Shown here: positions 55,045 through 64,000 of the stretch, one piece after another
Position numbering within the stretch: the stretch's first letter is position 1
Layout: each line of letters starts with the position of its first letter
Source of the DNA: Schistocerca nitens
Lineage: Eukaryota > Arthropoda > Insecta > Orthoptera > Acrididae
NCBI RefSeq assembly: GCF_023898315.1
Contig: NC_064621.1
Span: forward strand, 532,539,383 to 532,603,382
DNA: 64,000 nt
Direction: 5' to 3'
The notes under the pieces: generated by a model
What the model was told of the DNA's origin: nothing
Databases searched by the model: none
Seen by the model: only the letters and a program-made list of their open reading frames with translations
Translations under genes and position numbers: made by a program

Positions 55045-55860
55045 TATATCTACATCTACATGGATACTCTGAATATCACATTTAAGTCCCTGGCAGAGGG
55101 TTCATTGAACCACCTTCACAATTCTCTATTATTCCAATCTCGTATAGCGCGCGGAAAGAATGAACACCTATATCTTTCCAGACGAGCTCTGATTTCCCTT
55201 ATTTTATCGTGGTGATCGTTCCGCCCTATGTAGGTTGATGTCAACAAAACATTTTCGCATTCAGAGGAGAAAGTTGGTGATTGGAATTTTGTGAGAAGAT
55301 TTCGTCGCAACGAAAAACACTTTTCTTTTTATGATTTCCAGCCCAAATCCTGTATCATTTCTGTGACACTCTCTCCCATATTTCGCAATAATACAAAATG
55401 TGCTGCCTTTCTTTGAACTTTTTCGATGTACTCCGTCAGTCCTATCTAGTAAGGATCCCACACCGCGCAGCAGTATTCTAAAAGAGGACAGACAAGTGTA
55501 GTGTAGGCAGTCTCCTTAGTAGGTGTGTTACATTTTCTAAGTGTCCTGCCAATAAAACGCAGCCTTTGGTTAGCTTTCCCCACAACATTTTCTGTGCGTT
55601 CTCTCCAATTTAAGTTGTCCATAATTGTAATATCTAGGTATTTAGTTGCTACAGTAGTTTACTGTTGTACATCTATGAGCAGTAAAAGCCTAACCACACA
55701 GTTCAGTCTTTCGATGAAATTGAACAGACTCTGTCATTGCTTTAACACAAATCCTATTGGTGTAACCCTTATTTCACTTTTAAGTTGATGCATTGTTGTC
55801 GTTCTAACCAACACAGGTTCCTTGTCTGAAACTCGGCCGTGGACTGACTGAGTCGTGATC
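55045..55860 (-). mobile_element. LINE 3' part (CR1/Jockey-type RT C-terminus) with GATGTA tail
   Basis: The minus-strand reading has KYLDITIMDNLNWRERTENV, GKANQRLRFIGRTLRKC, CPLLEYCCAVWDPY, VTEMIQDLGWKS and FPRAIRDWNN. This is the C-terminal region of CR1/Jockey-type reverse transcriptases. The 3' end is a short tail of GATGTA units (55047-55062 on plus). A few stops and one deletion are present. Antisense to IMMP1L. Confidence 0.82.
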
Positions 55861-56470
55861 GAAACCTGGGCCCTTATATATCCTCACAATAATAGGTGCT
55901 GAAACTACACATTGTTCAAAGTTAAATTTACAGAAATTACAATTAAAACCTAACTCATTAAATTAACTGAATACATCTAAATTTGCGTCTTTTTAACAGT
56001 TTCTTCTACTACAAAACTTAGGCCGAATTTTTTGTTTAAATCATGAAATTAACAAATATAGTTATGCAAACAATACTTTTGACAAAGCTGTTAATTACGG
56101 CTAGTTTTGCTAACATGTTTTCGAATAGAGCCAAATAGATAACTTTTAAATTTTACTAGCATCTCGTCTTCCCAATGTTTATAATTAGTGCAGAATTTAT
56201 AATTGTTTATATGTCAACAATAGAATTTAAGTTAAGAAACAATTAATGATTTTGCCCTACAACAAAAGGTACTAACTAGGAATAGTCAAAATAAATTAGA
56301 AAATCAATTACATACATAAAACTAAGCAAAAAAATAAGACATGGTGTAAAATCCTATAAAACTGAGGGCCAACCTTTCTCTTTTATGGAAATGCCGATTA
56401 TATTAATGTATGTTAATGGCAATTAGTTAAAATAAAAAAATTAAGTAGGCAGATGGCAAAACAAGAGGGG
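55861..56470. repeat. probable LTR-element fragment
   Basis: An AT-rich stretch starting CCTGGGCCCTTATATATCCT that I recall as part of a dispersed orthopteran repeat, perhaps an LTR element's end. No terminal repeats or coding parts seen here. Confidence 0.35.
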
Positions 56471-57201
56471 AAGTAAAATTACCCCAGCTTGCTCCATCAC
56501 ATCATGAAATAAAACTAGTGATATGAGTAAAGACAACCCATCCAGGCGGCCCAGTGCTTGGGACAGAGGACTGATGTTCTAGAGGAGCAAGGTGGTGAGC
56601 TAATAGAGCAAATAGAATACTGGAGTGTCATTATGAAGAGTGGCATCCAAATCTCCACCTGGCCATCCTGACTGATTCTGCAACTTTCCAAAATCAATTA
56701 CAGCAATTGTCAGGATAGTCATTTTGAAAAGGACACAACCAATGTCCATATTTTTTCCCTAGTCCAGATTTTACTCTGCATCTGGTAATCTTGTGACCAA
56801 GGGGATGTGAAACTCTAGTCTTTTGTCCTTTCTTCAAAAGTAGTGCAGTTCAGATACCTTCTTGCTCTTACCAATTTAAATTTTCTGCATTCTTGTCATG
56901 TGAATACCAGGATGATACATTTAGACAAGGCTGAGGCTGATTTCTCTCTCTCTCTCTCTAAGAAAAAAAAGAGAGAACTGGTTTGCTATTCACATGTCAC
57001 CCATTCTTCACCTCCTTTTAAAACATCTCTTCCTGTGTTACAAGAAGAGAGAAACCTATCAAATATCAGACAATTTTGTGTTTGGTTTACACATGTATTT
57101 GTTGCAGCCAAAGTAATTTTTGAACAGTACTAAATTTGGTATTATTGTTGAAGATATTTTTCTAGCAAGCTCATTATGAAGATGTATTTCCTTTGCTGTA
57201 G
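56471..57201 (+). other. IMMP1L intron, last part
   Basis: Ends with TTTCCTTTGCTGTAG, a good pyrimidine tract and acceptor before the last exon. Nothing else recognised. Confidence 0.55.
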
Positions 57202-57375
57202 GTTCCACCAGGCCATGTATGGTTAGAAGGAGACAACCGTAATAATTCCACAGACTCCAGGAACTATGGACCTGTTCCTTATGGACTCATTAGAGGCCGT
57301 GCAGTTTGTAAAGTGTGGCCACCCAGTGAAATTTGCATGTTGACAAATAGAGGCAAGTGTGAACTATCAGAATAA
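57202..57375 (+). CDS. IMMP1L: mitochondrial inner membrane peptidase subunit 1, last coding exon
   Basis: Follows acceptor CTGTAG at 57201 and starts in phase 0: [20 protein letters not shown], then [20 protein letters not shown], ending at TAA 57373-57375. GHVWLEGDN...S.DSR.YGP.P.GL is the conserved signal-peptidase box E region of Imp1-type proteases. It contributes to the active-site fold around the Ser/Lys pair of the preceding exon. The residues after KVWP are variable in the family. No stop or frameshift is seen, so the gene looks functional in the part covered. Poly(A) signals follow at 57436 and 57587. Confidence 0.93.
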   Translation, partial: VPPGHVWLEGDNRNNSTDSRNYGPVPYGLIRGRAVCKVWPPSEICMLTNRGKCELSE

Positions 57376-57435
57376 TATGGACCTTTTATGACACCTGAAG
57401 AGCAAAAGTGACCTAATTTAAAAAGAAAAACTGCA

Positions 57436-57441
57436 ATAAAA
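57436..57441 (+). promoter_or_regulatory. IMMP1L poly(A) signal, proximal
   Basis: AATAAA 61 bp after the IMMP1L stop codon. A second AATAAA lies at 57587-57592. Confidence 0.6.
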
Positions 57442-57586
57442 AGAATCTTACTTTTTGTAATAATGTGCTATCTGACCACAACCATATTTGGACCAAAGCT
57501 GTATTTATTGACATGTATTCTGATGACAGTGTAAAGAAGCAGGTCACATCTTGCCTATTCAGGACATTAGACATTTGTACTGTTTT

Positions 57587-57592
57587 AATAAA
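57587..57592 (+). promoter_or_regulatory. IMMP1L poly(A) signal, distal
   Basis: AATAAA 212 bp after the stop codon, followed by a T-rich region at 57594-57640 as expected for 3' end formation. Confidence 0.55.
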
Positions 57593-57919
57593 ACTCTTTC
57601 CTAGTAGTGTATCTATTCATATATTCTTCTTGTACCTACTATTGTAACCAAAGACTGATGAAATAATATGTTATTCATTATTAACATTTTCTTTTCATGT
57701 CCAGGATCTGATGAAAGTGTTGGGAATATAAGTTTTTATGTTGATGAATTACAGTTTTTTCTCTGGGGAAAGTTTTCTTCAAATAGTATTGGTGTGTTGT
57801 CACAAATTGAGAAATCCACGTGTTACTCGTAACTAATACTTATGTATCCTGTGATAGTAATGTCATCTCCCTCACTATCACCTCTCCTCCCCCACCCCCA
57901 AAATTCCACCCCCCCCCCC

Positions 57920-57978
<59 letters not shown>

Positions 57979-58465
57979 GAGGAAAATCTGCAGCTCAATA
58001 TATAAGGAAAACAGACAAACAATACAGAGGCCAAACGTGCGGCGGCAGCAAAAAGCGTCAAAACCGAATTTTATAAAGTAAATACGTCACAGTTCTGAAC
58101 TGTGCAAATAGATGTTCGTCCTGGAAATTCGACGTTCCAGATGAACAGACATTTTAAAAATACGCAATAGTAAAACCGAAGATAGGAACGAATTTAAAAG
58201 AACTAGTAAATTATGTTAATTCGGTGCAAGCTTTTCGCGAAGCAGCAGTGTACAAGAAAATAAGATTGAATACGAAATTTAATCGCATCCTGTCAAAGCA
58301 ATCTACAAGTTCAAGGTAATGACACAGACACTGCAAATCAATATGTGATTCATAGATAAACAAAATAGACAGAAAAATAGAGGAACTGTCTGACAGGGTT
58401 AGTGCCGTATTCATTGGCGCTAACAAATGTTCCATGTTGGAATGGATGACGAACAGTTAAATAGG
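57593..58465. other. intergenic region with compound microsatellite
   Basis: Holds the C/TC/TG repeat (57909-57977). Otherwise no gene is seen between IMMP1L and the MADF gene. Confidence 0.45.
57909..57977. repeat. compound microsatellite C run, TC, TG
   Basis: Twelve C, then about six TC units, then about 22 TG units without interruption. Confidence 0.95.
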
Positions 58466-58715
58466 TTAAAGGGGCCCATCCATCAAATTTTTAGCAGATT
58501 TCCTTGTGGATTTACAGGCGTGATCAAATTTCCAGCAAGCCTCGAGCAGGCTTCCTGGACATTAAGTGATTAAGCATGAGATGATGTTAAGGCGAAGCTG
58601 CCGAAGTGCTTAAGGTAAGGTTCCTTGAGGCGCGGCCGCCATAACACCTGTACTCTACACCGTGAGGCTTGCGATCAGTTTGTATGTTTTCATTTCAAGC
58701 TTCGCAGTTTCCTGT

Positions 58716-58727
58716 CGCGCATGCGCA
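58716..58727 (+). promoter_or_regulatory. NRF1/Erect wing-type binding site
   Basis: CGCGCATGCGCA fits the palindromic NRF1 consensus (YGCGCAYGCGCR) exactly and lies 105 bp before the MADF start codon. The 58610-58800 stretch is locally GC- and CpG-rich against an AT-rich background. Such sites mark TATA-less housekeeping promoters. Use as this gene's promoter is inference. Confidence 0.65.
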
Positions 58728-58831
58728 CTGCGTGTCGTCCGCGTAAGCTCAGGCTCTCATGGCTGATGACTTCACAGTCCGCGTAAACTTCCTGATCTTG
58801 TTTTTTCGCGTAATTTAATTCACTTTCTATT

Positions 58832-59257
58832 ATGAGTAGGCAGTTTTGGAAAGATTTTTTGATTGCTTATATGTCCATGCCTTGTTTGTGGAAAGTTAGG
58901 TCCCCAGACTACAACAACAGAGTCAAGAAAAACCAGTGCTATGCTATATTGGCAAATATGTGTCGCGAATTCGAACCGACAGCAGACAGAGCTTTCGTAC
59001 AAAGGAAGATAAATTCGTTTCGTACAACATTTCGTAAGGAACACAGAAAAGTAACTGAAAGCAAAATGTGTGCTACCGGAACAGCTGACGTACACAAGCC
59101 AACTTTGTGGTACTATGACATATTGTTACCGACAGTTCTGCAAGGTTCCCCACGGTCCATCCAGTCAACACTGGAAGAAGTCGAGTTGGCACAAGATGAC
59201 ATTAGTAATTTCGAAGATAGTGAAGCAGATGCAGAGGTAGGTGATACAGATTTATAA
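58832..59257 (+). CDS. MADF-domain (Myb/SANT-like) protein, intact single exon
   Basis: The 141-residue protein starts MSRQFWKDFLIAYMSMPCLW. The MADF domain spans about residues 6-75: LI..Y...PCLW, then Y.NR...... and Y.IL.N...., then RKINSFRTTFRKEHRKV. After it comes HKPTLWYYDILLP (residues 88-100), the LWYYD box common in insect MADF proteins, and an acidic tail (EDSEADAEVGDTDL). No BESS motif is present. MADF proteins bind DNA and act as transcription factors or derive from the Myb-like second protein of PIF/Harbinger transposons. The frame has no stop or frameshift. An NRF1-type site lies upstream and AATAAA at 59524. It may be a host gene or a transposon-borne one; its expression is unknown. 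Confidence 0.85.
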   Translation: MSRQFWKDFLIAYMSMPCLWKVRSPDYNNRVKKNQCYAILANMCREFEPTADRAFVQRKINSFRTTFRKEHRKVTESKMCATGTADVHKPTLWYYDILLPTVLQGSPRSIQSTLEEVELAQDDISNFEDSEADAEVGDTDL

Positions 59258-59523
59258 ATTGCAATGAAGCACCACACACATACCGACAGTTTACTGTGTG
59301 TAATTATTTTGGTCAGGAATGATGAAACAGCTATTTGTCGAGTTTAATTTGTTCGGAAAGCAGTATGTAAAATTCTGCCTTGCATGCTCATATTTTATCG
59401 TAGCAAACTGGGTTACGATCTTAAAGATACTTTTTAAGTGGTATCTAAAGGTAATACATAATCGGTATTAGAAATGACATTTTAACACTGAGTTATTTAA
59501 AAATATCGGTACGCTTTGTTTAA

Positions 59524-59529
59524 AATAAA
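59524..59529 (+). promoter_or_regulatory. poly(A) signal downstream of MADF gene
   Basis: AATAAA 267 bp after the stop codon. Confidence 0.45.
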
Positions 59530-61737
59530 ATACGTAAGTCATCTTATATCGAATAATGCCACGGAGAGAGGGAAACGCGAATTACTCGCATGTACGGATC
59601 CATGGAATGCGCATACCAAATAAACATATCGCTCGGTGCGCTTAACTTGGTAGTGGCCTTTCGCAGCACCCTTACGGGGTGAAACGTTTACGTGATAACG
59701 AATACTTAATTGTACGTGTTCCGTAATGATCCTATAGACCCATATAAAATGACGTCACTTCCATCCGGAAGTGAGGCTTTAGGTAGCGCCCGCAATGGGT
59801 AAGGAATTGTGATGAAGGAATTTTCGGTATAGAAAAGAATCCCGACCGCGTAACGCGGTTTTCATGACACACTGTAAGTGTAAGGCGTAGTTTACTAGAG
59901 ATACTAAGTACGCCACGTAACTAAGCGGCGATCCAGTAGCATCGAATACTGCCAAACGAGTGTGACTGCTGGTGAAGGCTTGTCAATGCTTACCAGTCCT
60001 TGCCACATTTCCTTGTCAGATTTCCATGAATCTAGCATTTATCAGCAGTGATTACGCGCGGTACTAGCGTGCTTCCCATACCATGTGTCGCCCTTTTTAT
60101 GTCAATTTAACAAAGTTTCGGCACAAAAAGTCCAAAAGATCATTACCATGTAGCTAGTATTTACATAGGAATTTCCGTTCTCACTTAGGAGAATGAACTT
60201 AGAGACATGAACAAGCTCACACAACAGCTTAAGAGGCGTATAGGGGTGATACATTTGAAATATGCGCCATTTCCTACAAGTTGTGAACTAGCTGTTGGAG
60301 ATGAAGGCCTTGTGTCAGTGAGGATTGGCAGGAGGTGAAAGACACCTTGCTATGGATCATGGAATAAACTATCCATCTGTGACATTCCTTCTCCTGGTCG
60401 CAAAGAAAGAATGAACTACTCCTCAACGATCTTCATTTTGGACATAGCACCATTATCTATGCATTCTACTCCCTCAAGAGGGCCCACCTCTTTGTAGTGC
60501 CTGTGGCATTCAATACTCATTTTATTATGGTATATCATACTGTAATGGAGTGCATTTCATATTATGACAGGAGGGCAGTTGTAAATTGAAATGATTGTGT
60601 TATAACATTCAAGATTTTGTCTAGTGTCTATGAGTCCAGCATGAGCTTTTATTATGTAGGATGTCCCCAGTGTGCCATTTTTAGTCCATTAATCAGCTAA
60701 CCACATTTTTCTGCTATACTATTGTAGATCTATCATTGTTTCATTTCTCTTTTTTATCAGACAGTTCAGAATTAACAATAGATTTCACACAGAGTGACAT
60801 GGATGTGTGTGCACACATTGTTTCTGGGGAAATGGTGTATTATAATTTTATGGTCTATCTTTCTTATTTCCACTGACTGAAATTAAGTGTGAGGTTTACA
60901 CACATAGTTGTTGTGTGCCTAAACAAATGTGTTATCAAATAATTGTTACTGAATTGCATATTTTACAACAGTCAGTACCTTTGGATCTATGCTTCATGTT
61001 CGTGGCAGGTAATCTCTCGTTGACACGCTCCAGATCAGTAAATTATGGCTGCATGTATTATGAATTGCACACACAGTTGTAACAGCTATTTTAGCTATTT
61101 GTGAGCAGGGTTGTATTGGCTTCGTATACAAGCAAAACTTAGAAACTACCATTCTGAATACCTTTTTCTCATCATGATTTGCTCTCTATAGTCTGTAGTT
61201 GAATACTCTTTCTTTGCAGCAAAATAGGCAGTGCTTTGAAAAACTTAATCAAATAGGAAGGTAAAGGAATTATCATCACCATGTAAAAGTATATCTTCTG
61301 GCAGGCCAAGTTTTGAACTTGGTGTCTGATTTTATAGGACCTTCCTATTTTGCATCTCGATGTATGCAAATAGTTAATTGCTCTCTGATGCTGCCTAGTA
61401 TGCCCATGTAATTGTGGAATTCTGAAGCACATGCTTCCCATAAATTTGCACTGAAGCCTCTGAAGTTGTATGGGATCCTGGTAGTTCTTCATTATACTCT
61501 TACATTCTTTATCAGTCTGCAACATCTTTAACAAAGAATGGATTATTTATCCATGCATGGTGCTTCATTAATGAGACGGAACTGTTAAACCACTTAAATT
61601 TGCAGTGTGGAGTGTATCTGTCTATTTAGTTGATCAATAAATTGTATGTAATACGGTTTCTGCGATCATGTACATCATGAATTAATTATGATTCGGACTT
61701 GATAGTTACGAATAACTGTGATACGTTCCTTTTACCT
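59530..61737. other. unassigned sequence
   Basis: About 2.2 kb. The 59560-60060 part has more CpG than the rest. No exon, domain or repeat boundary that I can support. A 120-codon minus frame (61172-61534) has no motif I recognise. Confidence 0.35.
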
Positions 61738-61746
61738 CCCCCCCCC

Positions 61747-61825
<79 letters not shown>

Positions 61826-61840
61826 CCTCTCTCCCCCCCC
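61738..61840. repeat. long C run and CT microsatellite
   Basis: Twenty C (61738-61757), then about 32 CT units, then C-rich interrupted repeats to 61840. Confidence 0.95.
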
Positions 61841-63169
61841 TTTGTGTTTTCTTCACTTGTCAGATCTACATGCTGGCCAAAAAAGTTTCTTCTTTTAATA
61901 CAATGTTCTTCATACATTGACAGATAACTCCCATCAGATATGTATAACACAACCATATTAAATCACCCAGCATCATCTTCAGATCAAAGTAATTGTGTCA
62001 ACAACTTACCTTGTCTTCTCAGAACCACATATCTGAGTTGACGAGATGGGTTGCTGATGCAACAACTTACATCTGCAGATGATCCTTAGTTATCAAAACA
62101 TGGAATCTAATTAAGTGTGCAACTGAGATGAACAATAAATGAGATTTATCTTAAATATCAATACAGTTGCTGACTCCCAAGAGATGAATACGTCAACTAC
62201 AGTCAATGCAGATGTCTTGTCTCATTATACTGCAGAATGTGAATACATTTTGACAGATCGAACATGATAGAATGAATGTCAGGATGACAGTTTAAAAACT
62301 TCGTTTGTTAGCTTTTACGATGTCACTATTGTTATGAGCACCATTCTTCCATGGCTGCGACATTAAAGAACAGGTGGCCCATAACACGTGGTGATGTTAA
62401 ACTTGTCATCTCATGTTGAGGAAACAAAACTTGACTGTTAATTTAAAAAATATTAAATATCATGATCATATTTCATCATTTAGAAGGACAGAGACTGTAA
62501 CATAATTTTCCCTAAAATGATGGGTAACACAAGTGGTCTCGTTGTATCATTTTCAGGTTTTAGCACAATCATCCACTTTGGTTTATACAAATGAAATTAT
62601 TGAGACTGAACAAGTCCAGTTAATCAGTAGTTGGTGATCAGTACAATAAAGAAGAGTGAGGGGAAGAGCAGTGTTCCAGTGATACAGCTCTCTTTTAGAA
62701 TTTGTAAGATAAGAGACTGGAAAATTAGCCCACTTTGCTGAGAGCACATCTGTGAAAAATACACTGTGTATAGCTAATGGCAAAAATAAAAAAATGACTG
62801 TGAAGCAAAAAGCTTTCATTCTGAAGGACAGAGAAAAGAAACTTGTGCGTCGGTACTCTTTCATGTTCAAGGGTGTGTTGGTGGGACTATCACAAGTGAT
62901 TACATACCAGATTTATTTACTCTTATGTCTTTTCTTTTGATTCAGTATCATATTCAAATGAAAAATCAACACCTGAAAAGTAGAATTCATTACCTACAGA
63001 CATCATAAAAAAATCTGGCTCAAACTTGGCTATTGCGAATTTTGGTACTCAATACAGAGGCAGTAGAGACAAGCAAGAATCTACATTTGCCAAAAACTCA
63101 ATGATTTATAGTTTGTTCTGACAATAATGGATCACATATTACAATATGTTCTCTCTTATTGTATATTTA
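61841..63169. other. unassigned sequence
   Basis: AT-rich. Overlapping frames at 62583-62870 (-) and 62752-62940 (+) have no motifs. Nothing named. Confidence 0.35.
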
Positions 63170-63232
63170 ACTGTTGTTGTTGTTCTGGTCTTCAGTCCAG
63201 AGACTAGTTTGATGCAGATCTCCCTGCTACTC
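63170..63232 (-). mobile_element. RTE-like LINE 3' end fragment
   Basis: TGTTGTTGTTGTTCTGGTCT then TCAGTCCAGAGACTAGTTTG matches, on minus, the end of copies B and C (CATCAAACCAGT...GACTGAAGAC and CAA tail). Only about 60 bp remain. Confidence 0.75.
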
Positions 63233-64000
63233 TGAAATTTGAACTGTTCTAACATCATACTTAGATGCTTAAAGAAGCTCTGGTGTCATCCCCAACACAA
63301 GCTGTGATGTCTTCTCTTTACCTTGTCACAAATCCAAACATGCTTATCTTTATCCTTTTATACTGGTTTCAAGTAGACTAACATTTACTAAACTACTACT
63401 AATAATTCATGTGTAAAAACTTTCATTCCTAGCAAAGTAGTGGTGTCCAGTTACTGACAAAATGTCAAAACTAAAGTGTGCACAAACACTGTGAGTCATC
63501 CATTAAATGAAATAGCTTTTACGAAGCTAATGTTTTCACAAAATGTCTCTTCCAACCTAAAGTGTCTGTGTGAACACTATTTTATGGTTACTATAATGCT
63601 ATAAATAGTAGTGTTATTTTTAGATTTGTAACATTGGCAGTGGCCAGAGACATAACATACAGCTCTGGCTACAGGCCCTAGCTGCCTGGCCCCAAACATT
63701 GTGTACACAGGACAAGGGTGGGAGACGGACACTGTGGTTCGCTGTGGTGCCAGGAAAGGGGGAGGGGTGTGTCTGAACTGCTCCCTCCAATAGACCTGCC
63801 TGAGCTGGCCCTAAAGCTATGTTATGGTGAGGGGTGAAGTGGGGAAATGGAGACAGCTTGGTCACATCACTGTGACTGCAGCTTTGCGGGCCGGTGGTGT
63901 GGAGAGAGTAAGGGCCACCTGACATGGGCACCCTGGCACTGGATGAAGGGATTGGGGAAAGGAAAAAATGGTCGGCACTGTGGATTGTAGAAGGGTACGC
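63233..64000. other. unassigned sequence, GC-rich at the window end
   Basis: From about 63640 the sequence turns GC- and G-rich on plus (AGGAAAGGGGGAGGGGTGTG) with a 103-codon minus frame that is rich in Pro, Ser and His and has no recognisable motif. It may be a dispersed repeat running out of the window. Confidence 0.35.

Noticed and set aside
57820-58081. Cys-Val repeat proteins over the TG run
   Set aside because: Three frames read through the same microsatellite; an artefact of simple repeats.
63620-63931. 103-codon minus frame at the window end as a gene
   Set aside because: No domain, no splice or promoter context, and a composition typical of GC-rich repeat sequence.

Overview
The window is nuclear DNA of a large, repeat-rich insect genome, almost certainly an orthopteran and most like a grasshopper or locust (Schistocerca type). 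This is inference. It rests on repeat families I recognise from memory: two tRNA-derived SINEs, an inverted-repeat element with a tRNA-like sequence in each arm, Tc1-like elements with long terminal inverted repeats, RTE-like LINEs with CAA tails, and a coding-poor LTR element. It also rests on one spliced conserved gene with a kilobase-scale intron. There are no operons, ribosome binding sites or other prokaryotic features.

Only two host-type protein genes can be supported. The first is IMMP1L, the mitochondrial inner membrane peptidase subunit 1, on the + strand. Its catalytic exon ends at 48037, its last coding exon is 57202-57375, and a 9.2-kb repeat-filled phase-0 intron lies between them. 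Its upstream exon or exons are not identified. The second is an intact single-exon 141-codon MADF-domain gene at 58832-59257. It has a perfect NRF1-type site upstream and a poly(A) signal downstream.

The rest is mostly mobile DNA in several generations. 388-1636 is a decayed Tc1-like element (transposase on -). 2013-4404 is a second Tc1-like element (+), interrupted by an unidentified 0.8-kb block and by a tRNA-bearing inverted-repeat element at 3631-4060 with 12-bp target duplications. 5371-8480 is a LINE with RNase H (-). Fragments of another LINE lie at 8500-8800 and 10130-10480, and an RTE-like LINE at 10867-11830. 12729-13432 is a short piggyBac-type element. 14114-14558 is a SINE with a second SINE inside it, and another copy of that second SINE follows at 15367. 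19330-20660 is a pogo/Tigger-like transposase relic. 21278-25092 is a patchwork of tRNA-like, RTE, Ty3/gypsy and LINE remnants. 27791-28058 is a foldback repeat. 28293-32337 is an LTR element without recognisable coding capacity. 34384-38042 joins an RTE-like LINE (-) to the 3' part of an RNase H LINE (+).

From 39700 to 47331 there is a three-layer nest. An RTE-like LINE is split by a 5.9-kb LINE with 8-bp target duplications, and that LINE is split by a piggyBac-type element at TTAA. Inside the IMMP1L intron are another RTE-like LINE, a Penelope-like element with RT and a GIY-YIG nuclease, a doubled RTE 3' end, and a further LINE. The right end of the window is mostly unassigned sequence with a long C/CT microsatellite.

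The best hunt result is a set of 20-bp semi-palindromes of one design (TGGGA ... TCCCA) in two different piggyBac-type elements 30 kb apart. Others are the tRNA-armed inverted-repeat element, a conserved GGGACC/GGTCCC hairpin just before the ACCA tail of one LINE family, and the MADF gene with its promoter signal.
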